Part shown: piece by piece, positions 1 through 5,232 of the stretch
How the letters are laid out: every line of letters begins with the position of its first letter
Numbering within the stretch: position 1 is the first letter of the stretch
Source: IDS-8 sp964607425
GTDB taxonomy: Bacteria; Pseudomonadota; Gammaproteobacteria; Steroidobacterales; Woeseiaceae
DNA length: 8,276 bases
Direction of reading: 5' to 3'
Assembly (NCBI GenBank): GCA_964607425.1
Contig: CAZSKQ010000137.1
Coordinates: forward strand, 1 to 8,276
Program-made: the position numbers and the translations under genes
Notes under the pieces: generated by a model
What the model saw: only the letters and a program-made list of their open reading frames with translations
Told to the model about the DNA's origin: nothing
The model's database searches: none

Positions 1-653
1 AGCACGATCTCGCCCGTGTCCGACCCGCGCATGCCGAGCTTGTCGAGCTTCTGCGCGGTGGAGTAGCCGGGCATGCCGGGCTCGAGGAGGAACGCGCTGA
101 GGCGCGGCTCGTCACTCTCGCCCCCGGTGTTCGCGTACACCACGATCACATCCGCCTGCGGGGCGTTGGTGATCCACATCTTGCTGCCGTTCAGGATCCA
201 GTCGTCCCCGCGGCGCTCCGCGTGGGTCGACATGCTCATGACGTCCGAACCGGCTCCGGTCTCGCTCATGGCAAGCGCGCCCACGTGCGCGCCGGAAATC
301 AGCTTCGGCAGGTAGCGCCGCTTCTGCTCGTCCGTGCCCCAGCGGCGGATCTGGTTGACGCAGAGATTGGAGTGCGCGCCGTAGGACAGGCCGACGGAGG
401 CCGAGGCCCGGCTGATTTCCTCCATCGCAACGACGTGCGCAAGATAGCTGAGCCCGGTGCCGCCGAGTTCCTCCTCGACGGTAATGCCGAGCAGGCCGAG
501 CTCGCCGAGCTCCGGCCACAGGTCCCGCGGGAACTGGTTACTGCGGTCGATTTCCGCGGCGCGCGGTGCAATGCGATCCTCGGCAAACGCCTGCACCGTT
601 TCCCGCAGCATGTCGATGTCATCGCCGAGGGCAAAATCGAAGTCGATCGTCAA
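1..653 (-). CDS. ivd: Isovaleryl-CoA dehydrogenase, N-terminal 217 residues (runs off the window)
   Basis: FAD-dependent acyl-CoA dehydrogenase that oxidises isovaleryl-CoA to 3-methylcrotonyl-CoA in leucine breakdown (also called liuA). Translated from TTG at 653 it opens MTIDFDFALGDDIDMLRETV, like the family N-terminus. Residues 90-100 read SYGAHSNLCVN, residues 128-137 read AMSETGAGSD (acyl-CoA dehydrogenase signature), residues 156-163 read GSKMWITN, and residues 203-211 read LDKLGMRGS; together these are typical of IVD rather than of short- or medium-chain paralogues. The catalytic Glu and the C-terminal helical domain lie beyond position 1 and were not seen. No ATG lies upstream in frame near the expected start. 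The first in-frame ATG, at 611, would cut 14 conserved residues, whereas TTG 653 has AAGGA at 666-662. The LuxR-type gene lies upstream on the same strand, 139 bp away. The family is clear; substrate is inferred from similarity. Confidence 0.9.
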   Translation of the reverse strand, partial: MTIDFDFALGDDIDMLRETVQAFAEDRIAPRAAEIDRSNQFPRDLWPELGELGLLGITVEEELGGTGLSYLAHVVAMEEISRASASVGLSYGAHSNLCVNQIRRWGTDEQKRRYLPKLISGAHVGALAMSETGAGSDVMSMSTHAERRGDDWILNGSKMWITNAPQADVIVVYANTGGESDEPRLSAFLLEPGMPGYSTAQKLDKLGMRGSDTGEIV

Positions 654-661
654 AGGCAGGT

Positions 662-666
662 TCCTT
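662..666 (-). promoter_or_regulatory. Ribosome binding site deciding the TTG start of ivd
   Basis: On the minus strand AAGGA lies 8 bases upstream of TTG 653. It is the reason for choosing the non-ATG start, which also restores the conserved N-terminus of the family. Confidence 0.6.
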
Positions 667-714
667 GATGGCGGCAATTGTGCATTGTCGGCGCGGCCGT
701 CGCCCGGCTGAATA

Positions 715-731
715 CCATACGGAAGGTATGG
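715..731. promoter_or_regulatory. Short inverted repeat upstream of ivd, candidate operator
   Basis: CCATAC (715-720), a 5-base spacer and GTATGG (726-731) form a perfect 6-bp inverted repeat. An overlapping alternative is ATACC (712-716) with GGTAT (725-729). It lies about 60-80 bp upstream of the ivd start and downstream of the luxR stop, where an operator for ivd would be expected. I cannot match it to a known consensus such as the LiuR or PsrA sites, so function is inference. Confidence 0.25.
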
Positions 732-792
732 CCGCGGTACGGGTGCTTCAGTGCCTTGCAGGGGCCCGGATGCTACCGAAACAAGGGAAAAG

Positions 793-1587
793 TCAGTCCC
801 GGCCGAGCTCGTCGATCAAGAGGGAGAATAGCTCGTATTGCGAGCTTATGTTCAGTTTGCCGAACAGGTTCCGCTTGTGCACCATCACCGTGCCCGGTGC
901 GATGTCGAGTTCCCGTGCAATGGACTTCGACGAGTGTCCGCGCAGCAGGAGCTGGCTCACCTGCCGCTCGCGCTCGGTCAGCACCGATTCGCCGAAGCGC
1001 TCGAAACAGCGCGTGAGCTCCCGGTGCACGGCATCGCCGTCAGCATTACCGCCGGTGCGCGACTGCCACAGCTCCCAGATGCGCTGCATGGCCGATTGCA
1101 CGGTCGGTTCGATCAGCTCGAGGCGCTGCAGCTCCGCCTTTGTGAACATGCGATCGCGGCGGCCGACCACCAGCACCAGCGTGGTCCCGGGCGCAACATC
1201 GGCAAGGAAATCCATCTCATCCAAAAGGTGCGTGCGCTCGCAATATTGCCGGTAGTATTCACTGGAACGGAAGCGGTCCGGCAGCTCGTCGCGAAACCGG
1301 CAGAGACTCGCCTTGCGTTCGCGCAGCGCAAGCTGGTAGAGCGGGTCCAGCAGGTAGGGGCCGGCGAGGTAACGATCGAGATAGTGCTTTTCGCCTGCCG
1401 GATCCAGGGTGTGATGCAGCACGTCCGGGCGCGCGTCCTTATGGAAGGCCATGATGCACGTACCCTCGTGCTGCACGGCGCGGCCGACGAGATCGGCCAG
1501 GGCCGCGCACAGCGCGTTATCGGTATCGGATGAAATCAGGCCCGCGATGGCGACGTGCCATTCCGGGCGGTTGAAAACGTTCTGCAC
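793..1587 (-). CDS. LuxR-type helix-turn-helix transcriptional regulator
   Basis: A 264-residue DNA-binding regulator. The C-terminal region, residues 203-260, is a GerE/LuxR helix-turn-helix: it begins LTERERQV, continues GHSSKSIARELDIAPGTVMVH (residues 218-237 and after), and ends KLNISSQYELFSLL. The N-terminal 180 residues have no receiver-domain Asp pattern and no recognised autoinducer-binding motif, so this is probably a sensor of unknown small-molecule input. The start is GTG at 1587, with weak purine-rich sequence (GGGA or GAG) upstream; the ATG at 1595 is out of frame. It is divergent from the SDR gene (74 bp between starts) and upstream of ivd on the same strand, so either may be its target. 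A TACAAT box at 1618-1613 could be its -10. The family is sure; ligand and regulon are unknown. Confidence 0.85.
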   Translation of the reverse strand: MQNVFNRPEWHVAIAGLISSDTDNALCAALADLVGRAVQHEGTCIMAFHKDARPDVLHHTLDPAGEKHYLDRYLAGPYLLDPLYQLALRERKASLCRFRDELPDRFRSSEYYRQYCERTHLLDEMDFLADVAPGTTLVLVVGRRDRMFTKAELQRLELIEPTVQSAMQRIWELWQSRTGGNADGDAVHRELTRCFERFGESVLTERERQVSQLLLRGHSSKSIARELDIAPGTVMVHKRNLFGKLNISSQYELFSLLIDELGRD

Positions 1588-1612
1588 GAGCTCATTCCCG
1601 GGCGTTTGAGGT

Positions 1613-1618
1613 ATTGTA
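1613..1618 (-). promoter_or_regulatory. Candidate -10 element for the luxR-type gene
   Basis: TACAAT on the minus strand matches the sigma-70 -10 consensus at 5 of 6 positions and lies 25 bases upstream of the GTG start at 1587. No convincing -35 hexamer sits at the usual spacing, so either the promoter is activator dependent or the match is chance. Confidence 0.3.
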
Positions 1619-1661
1619 ACCGACGAAGCCGCCCGGTAGGCGCATTCCGGCAGGGATATCT

Positions 1662-2420
1662 ATGAATTTCAAAGGGAAAACCGTAGTCATCACCGGCGCC
1701 GCCCGCGGGCTTGGCCAGGAATCCGCGCGGCAGTTCGCGCGCCGCGGCGCCAATGTCGCGGTCAACGACCTCCGCGATTGCGCCGCAACACTCGCCATCG
1801 TGGAAGGCGAGGGCGCGGCCGGCCTCGCCACCAGGACCGACGTCACGAGTGCGGCCAGCACGACCGCGATGGCGCGCGCGGTGATCGAGCGCTTCGGCCG
1901 GATCGACGTTCTCGTCAACAATGCCGCGCTCTACGGCAGCCTGCATTTCGTGCCGTTCGAGAAACTGGACGAAGACGAGTGGGACCGGACCATGGCCGTG
2001 AACGTCAAGGGTATCTGGCAATGCTGCAAGGCGGTCGCCCCGGCAATGAAGGAGCAGAGATCCGGCTCGATCGTCAATGTCAGTTCGCTCGCGGCGACCT
2101 ACGGCATGCCGAACGGCCTGCACTACACGGCCTCGAAGGCCGCCGTCATCGGGGCTACCCGCGGGCTTGCCCGGGAGCTCGGGCGCTACCAGGTGCGCGT
2201 AAATGCCATCGCGCCGAACATCGTGAGCACGGATGCCACCAGCGAAGTATTCAGCGACAAGCTCGAAAGGGCGCTGGAGGTCACAATGTCCCAGCAGGCG
2301 ATCCGGCGGCGGCTCGAGCCCGGGGATATCGTCGGCGCCGTGCTGTTTCTCGCGAGCGACCTGAGCGTCCTTACGACCGGCCAGACCCTCATGGTCGACG
2401 GCGGGACGGTGATGCTGTGA
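1662..2420 (+). CDS. Short-chain dehydrogenase/reductase (classical SDR), NAD(H)-type
   Basis: A 252-residue Rossmann-fold oxidoreductase of the classical SDR family, usual length about 250. Visible motifs: TGAARGLG (residues 11-18, cofactor glycine motif), NNAA (86-89), Asn114, Ser141/Ser142, YTASK (155-159, catalytic Tyr155 and Lys159), and DGG near the C-terminus (246-248). The acidic Asp36 at the end of the second strand usually indicates preference for NAD(H) over NADP(H). Substrate cannot be read from the sequence; FabG-like names would be a guess. The ATG at 1662 is preceded by AGGGA (1652-1656), 5 bases away. It is divergent from the LuxR-type gene, which may control it. The PII gene follows after 43 bp with its own possible -10 box, so co-transcription is uncertain. 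Confidence 0.9.
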   Translation: MNFKGKTVVITGAARGLGQESARQFARRGANVAVNDLRDCAATLAIVEGEGAAGLATRTDVTSAASTTAMARAVIERFGRIDVLVNNAALYGSLHFVPFEKLDEDEWDRTMAVNVKGIWQCCKAVAPAMKEQRSGSIVNVSSLAATYGMPNGLHYTASKAAVIGATRGLARELGRYQVRVNAIAPNIVSTDATSEVFSDKLERALEVTMSQQAIRRRLEPGDIVGAVLFLASDLSVLTTGQTLMVDGGTVML

Positions 2421-2426
2421 TTCCGT

Positions 2427-2432
2427 TAGAAT
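2427..2432 (+). promoter_or_regulatory. Candidate -10 element for the PII gene
   Basis: TAGAAT in the 43-bp gap between the SDR stop and the PII start matches the sigma-70 -10 consensus at 5 of 6 positions, giving a leader of roughly 25 bases. No good -35 is seen upstream, within the SDR 3' end. I did not see a sigma-54 GG-N10-GC element in the gap, though nitrogen-regulated glnK genes often have one. Confidence 0.35.
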
Positions 2433-2463
2433 ACGGGCATTTTCCAACGCAGGTTTTCCGTCC

Positions 2464-2802
2464 ATGAAGCTCGTCACCGCCATCGTCAAACCTTTCCGGC
2501 TGGACGACGTCCGCAATGCCCTGAACGAAGTCGGAGTCCAGGGCATGACCGTCAGCGAGGTAAAGGGCTTCGGCCGCCAGCGGGGTCACACCGAGCTGTA
2601 CCGGGGCGCCGAGTACGTCGTGGATTTCCTGCCGAAGGCCAAGGTGGAAGTGGCGGTTGCCGACGAGCGCGTGGAAGAAGTCATCGAGGCCATCATCAAC
2701 AGCGCGAAAACCGGCAAGGTCGGCGATGGCAAGATCTTCGTGACGGCCCTGGAACAGGTGCTGCGCATCCGCACCGGCGAAACAGGCGACAGCGCCCTGT
2801 AG
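2464..2802 (+). CDS. glnK: PII nitrogen/energy signal protein, GlnK-like
   Basis: A 112-residue PII protein of standard length. PII trimers bind ATP/ADP and 2-oxoglutarate and control targets such as glutamine synthetase adenylylation, NtrB or the ammonium channel AmtB. The T-loop has YRGAEYVVDF with Tyr46 and Tyr51; Tyr51 is the site uridylylated by GlnD in proteobacteria. The C-terminal signature TGKVGDGKIFV is at residues 83-93, with Lys90, Arg101 and Arg103 in nucleotide-binding positions. The N-terminus MKLVTAIVKPF resembles GlnK more than GlnB, but the split between the two is not safe from one sequence. No amtB lies beside it, unlike many glnK loci. The upstream AGG (2451-2453) is a weak ribosome site. 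Its stop TAG (2800-2802) falls inside the GTAG of a palindromic repeat. Confidence 0.93.
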   Translation: MKLVTAIVKPFRLDDVRNALNEVGVQGMTVSEVKGFGRQRGHTELYRGAEYVVDFLPKAKVEVAVADERVEEVIEAIINSAKTGKVGDGKIFVTALEQVLRIRTGETGDSAL

Positions 2803-2881
2803 GAGCCCGCCATGCGGGCGACCGGCACCGAATCTGCGAAATCCCTCGCCCTGCCGGTCGCCCGCATGGCGGGCTCCTACA
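2798..2881. repeat. REPIN-like doublet: perfect 30-bp inverted repeat between convergent stops
   Basis: Arms 2798-2827 and 2852-2881 are perfect reverse complements over 30 bp, separated by 24 bp (2828-2851). Each arm begins, reading inward, TGTAGGAGCCCGC and contains its own small hairpin: GCCCGC/GCGGGC around a 3-base loop (2805-2819 and 2860-2874). This is the layout of two REP units in opposite orientation, with the GTAG head known for REP elements mobilised by RAYT (IS200-like tyrosine) transposases. It fills the gap between the glnK and macrodomain stops; TAG 2800-2802 and TAG 2879-2877 are those stops. As RNA it would fold into a long stem from either side and could act as a two-way terminator or 3' stabiliser, but there is no U-tract. 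No RAYT gene is in the window. Confidence 0.8.
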
Positions 2882-3380
2882 AATCCAGGATTCGTCGGTA
2901 GAGCGCGAGGTCGGTGTCCGAGAAGCAGCAGAAGGTCACTTCCCGCACGCCGGGCGCCGCCGCCGCCGCGTCGCGCACCGTCTCCACCGCGATCGGCGCC
3001 GCCAGCTCCCGCGGGAAGCCGTACACGCCGGTGCTGATCCCGGGAAACGCCAGCGTCGCAACACCGAGGGAGCGCGCGACGCGCAGGCTGTTGCGGTAAC
3101 AGGCGGCGAGTTGCTCCGGTTCGCCGCGATCGCCGTCCCGCCAGACCGGTCCCACGGTATGGATCACGTAGCTCGCCGGGAGCCGATAGCCGTGGGTCCA
3201 CCTGGCCTCGCCCGTTGCGCAACCTCCAAGGCGCCGGCACGCCTCCAGCAGTTCCGGGCCCGCCGCGGCGTGGATCGCGCCGTCAACGCCGCCGCCGCCA
3301 AGGAGCGAGGAATTGGCCGCGTTGACGATCGCATCGACCTCGAGGGTGGTGATATCGCCTTTGATGGCTTTCAGCTCCAT
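2877..3380 (-). CDS. Macrodomain protein, O-acetyl-ADP-ribose deacetylase family (YmdB-like)
   Basis: A 167-residue single macrodomain. The family binds ADP-ribose, and bacterial members hydrolyse O-acetyl-ADP-ribose or remove ADP-ribose from proteins or nucleic acids. Visible: GDIT (residues 8-11) with the adenine-contacting Asp9, VNAANSSLLGGGGVDGAIH (19-37) with Asn20, Asn23 and Asp33, and the phosphate-binding loop GISTGVYGFP (114-123). These are the residues expected of an active MacroD/YmdB enzyme. ATG 3380 has GGAG at 3392-3389, 8 bases upstream. The gene is divergent from the small secreted-protein gene and convergent with glnK; no functional link to either is evident. The last two codons are TTG TAG, and the TAG belongs to the right arm of the palindromic doublet. 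Confidence 0.92.
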   Translation of the reverse strand: MELKAIKGDITTLEVDAIVNAANSSLLGGGGVDGAIHAAAGPELLEACRRLGGCATGEARWTHGYRLPASYVIHTVGPVWRDGDRGEPEQLAACYRNSLRVARSLGVATLAFPGISTGVYGFPRELAAPIAVETVRDAAAAAPGVREVTFCCFSDTDLALYRRILDL

Positions 3381-3440
3381 CGTTGCTGCTCCGTCCGTTA
3401 CTGCCGGAAACCGCCCGATTCGCGGCTGGCGGCAAGCCCG

Positions 3441-3446
3441 ATTCTA
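3441..3446 (-). promoter_or_regulatory. Candidate -10 element for the macrodomain gene
   Basis: TAGAAT on the minus strand, about 60 bases upstream of ATG 3380, matches the sigma-70 -10 consensus at 5 of 6. A weak CTGAAT at 3470-3465 would be the -35 with an 18-base spacer. Confidence 0.3.
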
Positions 3447-3470
3447 CGGAAAATGAAGCCACGGATTCAG

Positions 3471-3475
3471 GGAGG
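3471..3475 (+). promoter_or_regulatory. Strong ribosome binding site of the small secreted protein
   Basis: GGAGG lies 7 bases before ATG 3483. It fixes this short gene's start and argues against the much longer in-frame reading beginning at 3111. The nearer ATG at 3478 is out of frame. Confidence 0.7.
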
Positions 3476-3482
3476 AAATGCC

Positions 3483-3695
3483 ATGCGATACCTGCCGTTC
3501 ATCGTGCTCGGGCTTTTGTGCCTGCCGGCGCCGTCCCCGGCCGCCGATCGGGAGGAGGACGAATGCAAGGCCGTCAAGGAGCAGATCCGCAAGCTGCAGT
3601 CCAGGATGCGCCGCGGCTACAGCGCCAAAGAGGGCGTAAAGCTGAACGCGAAGCTGCTGGAACTGCGCGAGAAGCGCGCAAAAGCCTGCCGCTAG
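3483..3695 (+). CDS. Small predicted periplasmic protein, two-cysteine helical hairpin
   Basis: A 70-residue protein of unknown function. Residues 1-21 form a Sec signal peptide: Met-Arg, hydrophobic core YLPFIVLGLLCLPAP, then SPAA as a likely cleavage site. The mature part, about 50 residues, is highly charged (Lys, Arg, Glu) and predicted helical: DECKAVKEQIRKLQSRM, then RRGYSAKEG as a probable turn, then KLNAKLLELREKRAKACR. Cys28 and Cys69 sit at opposite ends of the two helices and could form one disulfide that clamps a helical hairpin. The shape recalls DUF1090-type periplasmic proteins, but I do not claim membership. ATG 3483 is chosen for its strong GGAGG. The gene is divergent from the macrodomain gene and convergent with hmgA. 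It looks real but has no assigned role. Confidence 0.7.
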   Translation: MRYLPFIVLGLLCLPAPSPAADREEDECKAVKEQIRKLQSRMRRGYSAKEGVKLNAKLLELREKRAKACR

Positions 3696-3751
3696 CCCCC
3701 TCCCGCGCGCGGCGGTGCGGCCCCACGCCAACGGCAATCGCCGAGGGTGCG

Positions 3752-3785
3752 CGCCGTGGCATCGCGCGCGGTGCGCGCTCCTACA
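3752..3785 (-). repeat. Single REP-type palindromic unit at the hmgA 3' end
   Basis: Read on the minus strand the unit begins TGTAGGAGCGCGC and contains a GCGCGC/GCGCGC hairpin with a 3-base loop (3764-3778). It matches the unit at 8204-8237 at 31 of 34 positions. Its TAG (3783-3781) is the hmgA stop codon. I found no clear inverted partner in the GC-rich 3696-3751 stretch, so it is a singlet or a decayed doublet. Confidence 0.7.
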
Positions 3786-5094
3786 GGGGGGGGTCGAAGT
3801 TTTTGGGGAGGTCCTGCCAGCAGTCGCGGTAGTCGGCTTGCAGCGCGCCGCATTCGAGCGCGTAACGCGTCGGCTCCAGCGGGTAGCGCGACTCGAACAT
3901 GAAAGCCATCGTGTTCTGGGTCTTCCAGGGCGTGAGCTCTGCGTTACTCGCCCGCTCGAAGGTCGCGGTATCGGGCCCGTGCGGGATCATGCTGTTGTGC
4001 AGGCTGGCGCCGCCCGGTTCAAAGCCGCCGCCGCTCTTCGCATCGTAGTCGCCGTGGATCAGGCCCATGAACTCCGACATTACATTGCGGTGATACCACG
4101 GCGGGCGGAAAGTATCTTCCATTACCAGCCAGCGCGGCGGAAAGATCACGAAGTCGACGTTGGCGATACCGCGGGTATCCGATTGCGAGGTCAGCACGGT
4201 AAAGATGGACGGGTCCGGGTGATCGTAGCTGATCGACCCGATCGTGTTGAACCGCGCAAGCTCGTAGCGGTAGGGCGCGAGGTTACCGTGCCAGGCAACG
4301 ACGTCCAGCGGTGAATGGCCGATGGTCGCGACAAACAGGCGGCCGGCAAATTTCGCGACCAGTTCAAATTGTCCTTCCCGGTCCTCGAACGCGGCGGCCG
4401 GCGCCTCGAAGTCGCGACGATTGGCCAGCCCATCGCTGCCAATCGGCCCGCGCTCCGGCAGCTCGAACTTGCGGCCGTAATTCTCACACACGTAACCGCG
4501 GGCCGCGGCTTCCTCCAGCACTACGCGGAACTTCATACCGCGCGGAACCATCGCGATATATCCCGGCGCGACGGCCAGCGTGCCGCATTCCGTGTGCACG
4601 CGTATGGCACCTTGCTGCGGGACGATCAACAGCTCGCCGTCCGCGTCGTAGAAGAAGCGATCCTCCATGGAACGATTGCAGCAGTACACGTGCACGCCGA
4701 TGCCGAACTGGGCCCGCAGGTCGCCGTTCGCCGCCATCGTGACCAGCCCGTCGAGGAAGTCGACGGGCTGCTTCGGCAGCGGCAGGGGATCCCAGCGCAG
4801 CGGGTTCGGTGCCAGCACGGCACCTTCGCGGAGCGGCGCGGACCGGAGGCGGCCCGTGTCCATTGCTACAAAATCGCCCTGCACCACGGACGGGCGGATC
4901 CGGTAGAACCAGCTGCGATAGTTCTCTCCGGCAGGCGCGGTAAAAGCCGTGCCGCTGAATTTCTCGACATAGAGGCCGTAGGGTGCGCGCTGCGGCGAGT
5001 TTCGCCCCACCGGCAAGGCGCCCGGCAACGCCTCGGTCGCGAATTCGTTCCCGAACCCGCTCAAGGTCCCGGGGGATATGCCGTCCCTTGTCAT
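3781..5094 (-). CDS. hmgA: Homogentisate 1,2-dioxygenase
   Basis: Non-haem Fe(II) ring-cleaving dioxygenase that converts homogentisate to maleylacetoacetate in tyrosine/phenylalanine breakdown; the end products are fumarate and acetoacetate. With ATG 5094 the protein has 437 residues, the usual bacterial length. Visible: the N-terminal motif SGFGNEFATEALPGALPVGR (residues 12-31), the catalytic His269 in AWHGN, and the iron ligands His335 and Glu341 in PPWYHRNVMSEFMG and His372 in MIPHGPD. The reading frame extends to an ATG at 5160, but those 22 extra residues resemble nothing in the family, and a possible -10 (TATATT, 5137-5132) lies between the two starts. The Shine-Dalgarno is weak. The usual partners fahA and maiA are not adjacent. 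The stop TAG (3783-3781) is supplied within a REP unit. Confidence 0.95.
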   Translation of the reverse strand: MTRDGISPGTLSGFGNEFATEALPGALPVGRNSPQRAPYGLYVEKFSGTAFTAPAGENYRSWFYRIRPSVVQGDFVAMDTGRLRSAPLREGAVLAPNPLRWDPLPLPKQPVDFLDGLVTMAANGDLRAQFGIGVHVYCCNRSMEDRFFYDADGELLIVPQQGAIRVHTECGTLAVAPGYIAMVPRGMKFRVVLEEAAARGYVCENYGRKFELPERGPIGSDGLANRRDFEAPAAAFEDREGQFELVAKFAGRLFVATIGHSPLDVVAWHGNLAPYRYELARFNTIGSISYDHPDPSIFTVLTSQSDTRGIANVDFVIFPPRWLVMEDTFRPPWYHRNVMSEFMGLIHGDYDAKSGGGFEPGGASLHNSMIPHGPDTATFERASNAELTPWKTQNTMAFMFESRYPLEPTRYALECGALQADYRDCWQDLPKNFDPPL

Positions 5095-5131
5095 CTGCTT
5101 TTGCCCGCATGACTTGCTGGTCGATGGCACG

Positions 5132-5160
5132 AATATACTCGCACCATCGCGATCCGGCAT
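5132..5160 (-). promoter_or_regulatory. Candidate sigma-70 promoter of hmgA
   Basis: On the minus strand ATGCCG (5160-5155, 3 of 6 matches), a 17-base spacer and TATATT (5137-5132, 5 of 6 matches) would start transcription near 5125 and give a leader of about 30 bases before ATG 5094. The poor -35 suggests activation or chance. Confidence 0.35.
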
Positions 5161-5179
5161 CCCGATGCGGGGGCTGGAA

Positions 5180-5226
5180 CCGTCCCACGAACGATGCGCC
5201 GTCGGCGCGTACCGTCCGTGGGACGG
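5180..5226. terminator. Nested stem-loop between aceA stop and hmgA
   Basis: A 10-bp perfect stem, CCGTCCCACG (5180-5189) with CGTGGGACGG (5217-5226), encloses a second perfect hairpin, GCGCC (5196-5200) with GGCGC (5204-5208) around GTC. The right half can instead form CCGTCC/GGACGG (5212-5226) around GTG. It starts 7 bases past the aceA stop, where a terminator or 3' stabiliser is expected. There is no T-tract on either strand, so classical rho-independent termination is doubtful. It does not belong to the GTAGGAGC repeats and may be another dispersed palindromic family. Confidence 0.45.
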
Positions 5227-5232
5227 GATTTC

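Noticed and set aside
838..1533. Open frame of 231 codons on the plus strand opposite the LuxR-type gene
   Set aside because: The minus-strand frame has a complete LuxR helix-turn-helix; the opposite frame is a shadow.
1536..2546. Open frame of 336 codons on the minus strand opposite the SDR and PII start
   Set aside because: The plus strand encodes a complete SDR with all catalytic motifs; the antisense product has no family features.
3111..3482. N-terminal extension of the small secreted protein to an ATG at 3111
   Set aside because: The extra residues are antisense to the macrodomain gene, and a strong GGAGG plus a signal peptide begin at 3471-3483.
5095..5160. 22-residue N-terminal extension of HmgA
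   Set aside because: No family similarity, no ribosome site, and a possible promoter -10 lies within it.
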